A program made the translations under genes and the position numbers. Below are positions 6,730 through 12,598 of a stretch of 12,598 nt of DNA, piece after piece; position 1 is the first letter of the stretch; each line of letters opens with the position of its first letter. The notes under the pieces were generated by a model. It was not told where the DNA came from. It did no database searches and worked only from the letters and a program-made list of their open reading frames with translations. The stretch is taken from positions 12,833 through 25,430 of the forward strand of contig PABS01000126.1 of assembly GCA_002699325.1 (NCBI GenBank), read 5' to 3'. This stretch comes from Ponticaulis sp. GTDB taxonomy: Bacteria > Pseudomonadota > Alphaproteobacteria > Caulobacterales > Hyphomonadaceae.

Positions 6730-6739
6730 GAGTCGATTC
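6730..6739. promoter_or_regulatory. Tandem CcrM-type GANTC sites over the gdhZ ribosome site
   Basis: GAGTC (6730-6734) and GATTC (6735-6739) are directly adjacent, and the pair overlaps the GGAG ribosome site (6729-6732) just before the gdhZ ATG. In Caulobacterales CcrM methylates adenine in GANTC, and hemimethylation after fork passage can tune transcription. The motif is certain; a regulatory effect is inference. Confidence 0.4.
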
Positions 6740-6740
6740 G

Positions 6741-9700
6741 ATGGCCGCCCTAACGCTCAAGAAATCCCTTTCTCTCGAAGATCTGATGACCGCTGCGGAA
6801 TCTCTGAGTTGGAGTGGAGCCTCGGGCGTAGGAGATGATCTTGTACAAAGCTTCCTTCAGCAGAGTCATGCCTCGGTCGATCTTAATCACCAGACCAGTC
6901 TGAGCGGTGCAGAGGTTGCCAAGCTTCTGAGCGAATTTTGGGCCTGGTCAAGCATCCGCGAAGGCAAGGAACCCCTCATCCGAACGCGACGGGTCTCTTC
7001 CGACGAAGGGGCGGTCGACTTCACGCTGCTTGAAATCGTCGGCGAAGACATGCCTTTTCTGGTGCGGTCTGTGCTCGGGGCTTGCCGCGATCTCAATACT
7101 CAGGCCGGAATGCTGCTTCACCCAATACTCGAGCATACGCGCTCTGAGGCAGGTGAACGACAGCCGAGCGCAGAAAAGCGCGAATCCTATATTCAGGTGT
7201 ATTTGGAGCTTCTGGATTCATCCACGGCCAATGCCCTGGAAAAGGAAGTTCGCGAAACGCTCAATGATGTGCGCGTTAGCGTTGATGACTTTGACGCCAT
7301 GCAAGCACGTATGCGCGAAGCTGCTGAAACCGTTGCTGCGAATGAGTACGTGGATACGGATGCCGCTAAAGAATCCGCTGCATTTTTGAATTGGCTGGCT
7401 GACGGCCATTTTACGTTTCTGGGTACCCGATTTTACCGGTTCGCCCAGGCGGAAGATGGGAGCCTCGCCCCCGAAGAACCAGAAATCATTGAAGGCACAA
7501 GCCTGGGCATTCTCCGCGATCGAAACCGTTTTATTCTACAGCGCGGCAATGAGCCCACAATCATCACCGGCCAGATCTCAGATTTTCTTAACGAGCCAAC
7601 GCCGCTGATCGTTGCCAAAGCAACTCTCCGGTCTCGCGTGAACCGACGGGTCCGCGCCGACTATATCGGCGTGAAGCAATATGACGAAAACGGGCAGGTG
7701 ACAGGAGAAATTCGGTTTGCCGGCCTTTTCACAGCCGAAGCCTATAACGCTCAGGTAAGGGATGTCCCTCTCGTGCGTCAGAAGGTTGAACAAACCATGG
7801 CGGCCGCCGGCAAACGGCCAAACAGCCACGATGCCAACGCATTGACGCATATTCTGGAAACCTTCCCCCGGGATGAACTGTTCCAGATTTCGGTTGAAGA
7901 CCTGCACAGTATCTCCACCAGTATCCTGAAGCTGCAGGACCGCGCAGAAACTCGCATGTATCTGCGGAAAGATCGGTTCGATCGGTACATGACCGCATTA
8001 ATTTATGTGCCGCGTGAATCCTTCAATTCAGACTTACGCGCCCGGATTGGGCGGCGACTTGAGCTGGCCTTTGATGCAAAACTGACGGCCTACTATCCAA
8101 GCTTCGGCGACACGCCGTTGGCGCGCATCCACTATCTTCTGGATCTGAAACCCAATCATCCTGAGCCTGACCTCGAAGATCTGGAACGCGACATCGCCGA
8201 GATGGCGCGCAGCTGGAATGACCAGATCCGGTCTCTGGTCCGAGCTAGCAAAGCCGAACTTCCGGCCGGGATCGACGAGGAGCGCATTACGAGCGCCTTC
8301 AATGCGGCCTATAAGGAAGCCACTGACCCCGCTGTCGCATTGGCGGATATTTCCATTCTCAGCGAACTTTCGGACAATCGACCGGTCGCCCTGCGGGCCC
8401 TGCGCCACGAACGGGATCCACTTTCCGTCATTCGGGCACGTATCTATTCATATCACAAACCAATCCAGCTCTCGGCATCTGTGCCCGTGTTTGAAAACAT
8501 GGGACTTTTTGTGAAGAGCGAGCAAGGCTTCCCTGTACGCCTTAATCAGGATGATGAATTTCCCTGCTGGATTCACAGTCTCGAAATGCGGTCTGATGAT
8601 ATGTCAGCGATCGATCTTCAACAGATCCGCTCGGCTCTTGAGGAAGGCTTCGAGGCCGTCTGGACCAACAAGACAGAGAATGACGGATTTAACCGCCTGA
8701 TCCTGGCAATCGGTGCAAACTGGCGTCAGGCCGCTCTCTTTAGAACCCTGTCTCGCTATCGCAAGCAATCTGGTCTGGATCCCGCCCAGACAACTCAGAT
8801 CAATGCACTGGCAAAGAACCCAACGATTACCGCTCTGCTTCTTCAGTGTTTCATGACGCGGTTTGATCCAGACCTTGATCTGTCGCTTGAAGATCGCAAA
8901 GCCAAGTGCAAGGAACTGAGCAGCGCGACGATCGCGGCGCTGAACGATGTAGAATCGCTCGATGAAGACCGTGTTCTGCGTCGACTCTCAGAGCTGATTC
9001 ACGCAACCAAGCGCACCTCTTACTTCCAGCTGAACGAACATGGCGAGCCCCATGCACACATCGCGATCAAGATTGCGAGCCGTGAGCTTGAGGCATTGCC
9101 GGAGCCGCGCCCCTACCGCGAAATTTTTGTGTGGGCACCGCATGTGGAAGGCGTTCACCTGAGGTTTGGTCCCGTTGCACGTGGCGGGCTTCGCTGGTCT
9201 GACCGGCGTGATGATTTCCGGACAGAAGTTCTGGGCCTCGTCAAAGCTCAGCAGGTCAAGAACGCCGTCATTGTTCCCGTCGGGTCCAAAGGCGGGTTCT
9301 ATCCAAAGCAATTACCGGTGGACGGCGATCGCGAAGCCGTGCGTGACGAAGCCATTCGCGCCTACAAGACCTTCATTTCAGCGCTGCTGACACTCACCGA
9401 CAATCTCATGGATGGCACTCTGCGCAATCCGAAGCGAACCATTGTCTGGGATGAGTCCGATCCGTATCTGGTCGTCGCTGCGGATAAAGGGACAGCGACC
9501 TTCTCCGACATCGCAAATGAAATCAGCCTGTCTTATGATTTCTGGCTTGGGGATGCTTTCGCTTCGGGTGGATCTGCCGGGTATGACCATAAAAAAATGG
9601 GTATTACCGCGCGCGGCGCCTGGGTCGCTGTACAACGCCATTTCCGCGAGCTGGGCACAGATATCCAGTCCGAACGCTTCTCTGTCATCGGTGTGGGCGA

Positions 9701-11609
9701 TATGTCGGGAGACGTTTTCGGAAACGGTATGCTGCTCTCACATACGATCGATCTGAAAGCGGCATTCAACCATCTTCATATCTTTATCGACCCCAATCCG
9801 AATGACCCGGAAGCCAACTGGCAGGAACGCAAGCGTATGTTTGATCTGCCCCGCTCAAGTTGGGCCGATTATAATCAAGAACTGATTTCAAAGGGCGGCG
9901 GGATCTTTCCAAGATCAGCGAAGCGTATTGAATTAACTGATGAAATTCGCAATTTCCTGAAGATTGAAGATGAGGCGCTCACACCGAACGAACTCATCCA
10001 GGCCATTCTGAAAGCCGAAGCCGACCTCCTCTGGTTTGGTGGCATCGGCACCTATGTCAAAGCGACGACCGAGACGGATCTTCAGGTCGGCGACAAATCG
10101 AATGACGCAACCCGCGTGTGCGCTGATGATTTACATGTCAAAGTCGTTGGCGAAGGCGCAAACCTCGGTGTCACACAGGCTGGGCGTATTCAATTTGCGC
10201 AGCGCGGTGGCCGCATCAACTCCGACGCCATTGATAACTCAGCGGGCGTGGACAGTTCTGACCATGAAGTGAACATCAAGATCCTTCTGAAGGCTGCGAT
10301 TGATGCCGGAGAGTTTGAAGCTGACCAGCGCAATGATCTGCTCGCTTCAATGACCGATGAAGTGGCCGAGAAGGTTCTGGTACACAATTACGACCAGACC
10401 GGCGCACTTAGCGTTGCAGAAGCATCAGCCGCAGCGGACCTCGACTCTCACGAACGTATGATGGAGCGGCTGGAAGCGCGTGGTATTCTGAACCGGTCAG
10501 TCGAGGGCCTTCCAAAGTCAGAAGAGATCCGGGGCCTGCACGAGGCGAAGTCTGGTCTGACACGGCCTGAAATCGCTGTGCTCCTGGCTTACGCCAAGCT
10601 GACATTGTTCGATGAGCTGGTCGCCGGCACTGTTCCTGACGATCCGTTCCTGGAAGAGATGTATAAATCTTACTTCCCCGCACCATTGCGCCGGTTCGAC
10701 AATGCCCTCACCTCTCACCGCCTGAAGCGGGAAATTATCGCAACGCAGCTGGCGAACGACATCATTAATCTTGGTGGTCCGACCTTTGTTCACCGCGTAA
10801 AAGAGCGTGCTGGCGTCGCAACGGATGCAATTGCACGAGCCTTTATCGCCTCTAAGGAAATCTTCTCGCTATCACCGCTTCTCAAAAAAATTGACGAGCT
10901 GGACAATCAGGTCCCTGCCGATATTCAGATCGGGCTCCGTCTCGACCTGATCAATGCGCTGCGTCGTCAAGTTTTCTGGCTTGCCCGAACCCGCTCCATT
11001 GCAGAAAATATCAGCGAGATCGTCGATCACTATCAGCCGCATGTGGCGCGCCTGATTCAGTCAGGCAAAGACACACTTTCGCCATACGAAACTGATGTTC
11101 TGGAAGAACGTGAGGCACGCTATCGAGATGATGGTGCACCTAATTCAATCGCGCATAATGTCGCGATGATCCTATCCATGACCTCAGCAACAGACATCGT
11201 TGATCTGGCTGACCGGACCAGGCAGGATGTTCTTCCTGCGGCATGCCTCTTTAGTGCTGTGGGAAGTGTGTTTGGCTTTGACCGTCTCCGTCAGACGGCG
11301 TTGACACTAAAACTTGATCAACACTGGGACAGACTTGCTGTCCGCGGACTGGTTGAAACGCTACTGGTTCAGCAGAATAATCTGTCTGAGCAGATCTCAG
11401 CCAATCACGAGAGCCTCGAATTGAACGATTTCTCAGCAGCACAGAAGGTTGTCGAGAAATTCGTCGAGGAAAACGCTGAAAGCTACGAGAGATTAGAATT
11501 GTTACTTGCAGATTTGGAACAGTCCGGTGCATGGACATTTGCAAAACTCGTCCTGTTCGCCAACGGGATGCGTAGCTTCATCGATGAAACAGACCTGGGG
11601 GCAAGGTAG
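6741..11609 (+). CDS. gdhZ: NAD-specific glutamate dehydrogenase, large (about 180 kDa) bacterial type
   Basis: A 1,622-residue cytoplasmic enzyme converting glutamate to 2-oxoglutarate and ammonia with NAD+, of the large class found in Caulobacter (GdhZ), Pseudomonas, Streptomyces and mycobacteria. In Caulobacter GdhZ is also reported to link glutamate metabolism to FtsZ-ring disassembly; a similar role here is inference. The N-terminal 700 or so residues form the regulatory part expected to hold ACT-like domains. The catalytic region has GPVARGGLRWSD (810-821), KAQQVKNAVIVPVGSKGGF (835-853), the nucleotide-binding GVGDMSGDVFG (984-994), HIFIDPNPN soon after, and LLWFGGIGTYVKA (1096-1108). 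The rest is the C-terminal helical region; length is normal. I chose the ATG at 6741 (GGAG 8 nt upstream) over the ATG at 6711, which lacks a ribosome site and lies in a hairpin. The stop overlaps the next gene. Confidence 0.96.
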   Translation: MAALTLKKSLSLEDLMTAAESLSWSGASGVGDDLVQSFLQQSHASVDLNHQTSLSGAEVAKLLSEFWAWSSIREGKEPLIRTRRVSSDEGAVDFTLLEIVGEDMPFLVRSVLGACRDLNTQAGMLLHPILEHTRSEAGERQPSAEKRESYIQVYLELLDSSTANALEKEVRETLNDVRVSVDDFDAMQARMREAAETVAANEYVDTDAAKESAAFLNWLADGHFTFLGTRFYRFAQAEDGSLAPEEPEIIEGTSLGILRDRNRFILQRGNEPTIITGQISDFLNEPTPLIVAKATLRSRVNRRVRADYIGVKQYDENGQVTGEIRFAGLFTAEAYNAQVRDVPLVRQKVEQTMAAAGKRPNSHDANALTHILETFPRDELFQISVEDLHSISTSILKLQDRAETRMYLRKDRFDRYMTALIYVPRESFNSDLRARIGRRLELAFDAKLTAYYPSFGDTPLARIHYLLDLKPNHPEPDLEDLERDIAEMARSWNDQIRSLVRASKAELPAGIDEERITSAFNAAYKEATDPAVALADISILSELSDNRPVALRALRHERDPLSVIRARIYSYHKPIQLSASVPVFENMGLFVKSEQGFPVRLNQDDEFPCWIHSLEMRSDDMSAIDLQQIRSALEEGFEAVWTNKTENDGFNRLILAIGANWRQAALFRTLSRYRKQSGLDPAQTTQINALAKNPTITALLLQCFMTRFDPDLDLSLEDRKAKCKELSSATIAALNDVESLDEDRVLRRLSELIHATKRTSYFQLNEHGEPHAHIAIKIASRELEALPEPRPYREIFVWAPHVEGVHLRFGPVARGGLRWSDRRDDFRTEVLGLVKAQQVKNAVIVPVGSKGGFYPKQLPVDGDREAVRDEAIRAYKTFISALLTLTDNLMDGTLRNPKRTIVWDESDPYLVVAADKGTATFSDIANEISLSYDFWLGDAFASGGSAGYDHKKMGITARGAWVAVQRHFRELGTDIQSERFSVIGVGDMSGDVFGNGMLLSHTIDLKAAFNHLHIFIDPNPNDPEANWQERKRMFDLPRSSWADYNQELISKGGGIFPRSAKRIELTDEIRNFLKIEDEALTPNELIQAILKAEADLLWFGGIGTYVKATTETDLQVGDKSNDATRVCADDLHVKVVGEGANLGVTQAGRIQFAQRGGRINSDAIDNSAGVDSSDHEVNIKILLKAAIDAGEFEADQRNDLLASMTDEVAEKVLVHNYDQTGALSVAEASAAADLDSHERMMERLEARGILNRSVEGLPKSEEIRGLHEAKSGLTRPEIAVLLAYAKLTLFDELVAGTVPDDPFLEEMYKSYFPAPLRRFDNALTSHRLKREIIATQLANDIINLGGPTFVHRVKERAGVATDAIARAFIASKEIFSLSPLLKKIDELDNQVPADIQIGLRLDLINALRRQVFWLARTRSIAENISEIVDHYQPHVARLIQSGKDTLSPYETDVLEEREARYRDDGAPNSIAHNVAMILSMTSATDIVDLADRTRQDVLPAACLFSAVGSVFGFDRLRQTALTLKLDQHWDRLAVRGLVETLLVQQNNLSEQISANHESLELNDFSAAQKVVEKFVEENAESYERLELLLADLEQSGAWTFAKLVLFANGMRSFIDETDLGAR

Positions 11610-12172
11610 TGGTTCAAGCGCGCACGATGAATCTGAGATTTCGCGACGGCAAAGTCGAGGATGCAGCGCGTATTGCTGATCTTGGGCGTCAGACTTTCGC
11701 CGAGTTTTTTGGCCAAGTGTATAAGAAGTCAGACCTCGACCAGTATCTGGAGACTTATTTCTCTGTTGATCGGGTCGGACGAGATCTTCAAAACCCTGAA
11801 ACGGACTATCGCGTGGCTGAGGCGCCAAACGGTTTGGTTGGCTATGCCAAGATTGGTCCAACCACTCTACCTGTCGAAAACGGGAAAGAGAATTCGCTTC
11901 AGCTTCACCGCCTATACGTCAGAGAAACCCGGCGCGGCGTCGGCGTAGGCGGTATTCTGCTGAGCTGGGCAATTGATCGGGCGACTGAACGAGGAGCAGA
12001 TGAGCTCTGGCTTGGCGTATGGGCCAACAATCAGCACGCCATTGGCGTTTATGAAAGTCGCGGATTTGAAGCGAATGGCTTTTGTGACATCTCAGTGGGC
12101 GAAACGAGTGATCGCGAACTGATGATGTCACTTGCCCTTCAGGCCGAAGCCAGATCTAGCTTAACTGCTTGA
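11609..12172 (+). CDS. GNAT-family N-acetyltransferase
   Basis: A 187-residue acetyltransferase expected to move an acetyl group from acetyl-CoA to an amine; the substrate is unknown. The acetyl-CoA-binding motif A spans about 99-125: LHRLYVRETRRGVGVGG, with the R/QxxGxG/A loop at R109-G114. Motif B follows with ELWLGVWANNQHAIGVYESRGF (132-153), the usual N-x-x-A-x-x-x-Y-x-x-x-G-F pattern. The GTG at 11609 shares its G with the gdhZ TAG stop (TAGTG), with AAGG a few bases upstream. The ATG at 11627 has no ribosome site, so I prefer the GTG. The overlap implies translational coupling with gdhZ and a two-gene operon. A link to glutamate metabolism is possible but unproven. It ends 12 bp from the convergent parB stop. 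Confidence 0.9.
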   Translation: MVQARTMNLRFRDGKVEDAARIADLGRQTFAEFFGQVYKKSDLDQYLETYFSVDRVGRDLQNPETDYRVAEAPNGLVGYAKIGPTTLPVENGKENSLQLHRLYVRETRRGVGVGGILLSWAIDRATERGADELWLGVWANNQHAIGVYESRGFEANGFCDISVGETSDRELMMSLALQAEARSSLTA

Positions 12173-12184
12173 TTTATTTATAGT

Positions 12185-12598
12185 TTATTGTCTGCTCAAT
12201 CGACGGCAGATATCATCGAGCTGTTCGAGATCTCGATACTGAATTTTCAGCTCGCCGCCCTTTGCCGTCGATTTGATCTCGACATTGAGCCCAAGTGCGC
12301 GAGAGAGATCGGCTTCCAGCGCTTCTGTATCAACGTCTTTTTCTTCAGGTTGTGAGCGCTGTTTGGCAGCACCACCAGCGGTGAGATCACCCGCCGCCAG
12401 TTTGCGCACCAATTTCTCAGTATCGCGAACTGATAGCTTTCTCTGGATCACCTGATCGATTACGCCTTCAGGATCGTCGGCTGCGAGCGCCGCCCGCGCA
12501 TGGCCGGCACTGATAACGCCTTCGCGGAGACGCTCTCGGACGGAATCTGGCAGGTTCAGAAGACGCAACATATTGGCAACGTGCGCCCGGCTTTTCCC
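12185..12598 (-). CDS. parB: Chromosome-partitioning protein ParB, C-terminal part (truncated by window edge)
   Basis: The last 137 residues of ParB; the N-terminal CTPase part lies beyond the right edge. The visible part begins GKSRAHVANMLRLLNLPDSV, the helix-turn-helix that reads parS, followed by VRERLREGVISAGHARAAL and KLSVRDTEKLVRK. A polar linker (TAGGAAKQRSQPEEKDVD) leads to the C-terminal dimerisation domain, whose ELKIQYRDLEQLDDICRRL pattern is typical. ParB loads as a clamp around parS near the origin and works with ParA to segregate chromosomes. In Caulobacter parAB lies near the origin with gidAB, so this window is probably origin-proximal. It converges on the GNAT gene with only 12 bp between stops and no clear terminator. 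Confidence 0.95.
   Translation of the reverse strand, partial: GKSRAHVANMLRLLNLPDSVRERLREGVISAGHARAALAADDPEGVIDQVIQRKLSVRDTEKLVRKLAAGDLTAGGAAKQRSQPEEKDVDTEALEADLSRALGLNVEIKSTAKGGELKIQYRDLEQLDDICRRLSRQ

Larger units (their letters stand above)
6242..6740. other. Long divergent intergenic region upstream of gdhZ and the HerA-like gene
   Basis: These 499 bp hold no convincing gene. The left part (about 6301-6490) is AT-rich. It has GCGTTAG twice (6314 and 6349), AACTGTTCA twice (6374 and 6402), a minus-strand TTGACTC box (6346-6340) that could serve the HerA-like gene, and a TTAACC motif (6326-6321, minus) that resembles a CtrA half-site. A plus-strand TTGGCA (6454) with TATACC (6479) is a weak promoter for gdhZ or for an RNA starting near 6490. 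The right part contains a GC-rich island of stem-loops (6500-6610), then hairpins TGAAGT/ACTTCA (6666-6684) and ATGTCAC/GTGGCAT (6694-6712). Confidence 0.6.

Noticed and set aside
6476..6760. A 94-codon minus-strand frame across the gdhZ upstream region.
   Set aside because: It runs through both stem-loops and across the gdhZ start. It has no recognisable motif and is better explained as a by-product of the hairpin sequence.
8847..8853. A parS-like TGTTTCA, considered because parB is nearby (another, reverse TGAAACA, is at 901-907).
   Set aside because: Only half of the TGTTTCACGTGAAACA palindrome is present in each case; no full or near-full parS site was found.

Overview
The window looks like a chromosomal, probably origin-proximal stretch of an alphaproteobacterium, most like the Caulobacterales/Hyphomonadaceae group. 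This is inferred from a roughly 1,620-residue NAD-dependent glutamate dehydrogenase of the type called GdhZ in Caulobacter, the 3' end of parB, promoter-like sites resembling the Caulobacter housekeeping consensus, and GANTC (CcrM-type) sites at a gene start. Base composition is moderate (mid-50s % GC by eye). No mobile element, CRISPR array, tRNA or rRNA was seen.

Layout, left block (1-3571, all minus strand). Read in the direction of transcription: argG (argininosuccinate synthase), then ppa (soluble inorganic pyrophosphatase), a LysE/RhtB-type exporter, a TetR-family regulator with its own extended -10 promoter, and the first 65 codons of an MnmC/MnmD-type tRNA-modification methyltransferase that runs off the left edge. 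Pyrophosphatase removes the PPi made by reactions such as that of ArgG, but a likely terminator and a candidate ppa promoter separate the two genes.

Middle block (3572-6241). A 336-bp gene-free gap precedes a YihY/BrkB-family membrane protein on the plus strand. It converges on, and overlaps by 57 bp, a minus-strand HerA-like (DUF853/YjgR-type) P-loop ATPase.

Right block (6242-12598). A 499-bp intergenic region between the ATPase and gdhZ is the most interesting non-coding part. It has an AT-rich half with direct repeats, then a GC-rich island with two strong tandem stem-loops (one a perfect 13-bp inverted repeat) whose loops share the motif CGTCCCC. Two weaker hairpins and a tandem GANTC pair follow just before the gdhZ start. 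gdhZ is followed by a GNAT acetyltransferase whose GTG start overlaps the gdhZ stop (TAGTG), so the two are probably translationally coupled. The GNAT gene converges on the 3' end of parB, which runs off the right edge.

Most of the window is ordinary core metabolism and housekeeping. The best candidate for something undescribed is the structured element upstream of gdhZ: a small RNA or a long structured leader. No defence or mobile system is visible.
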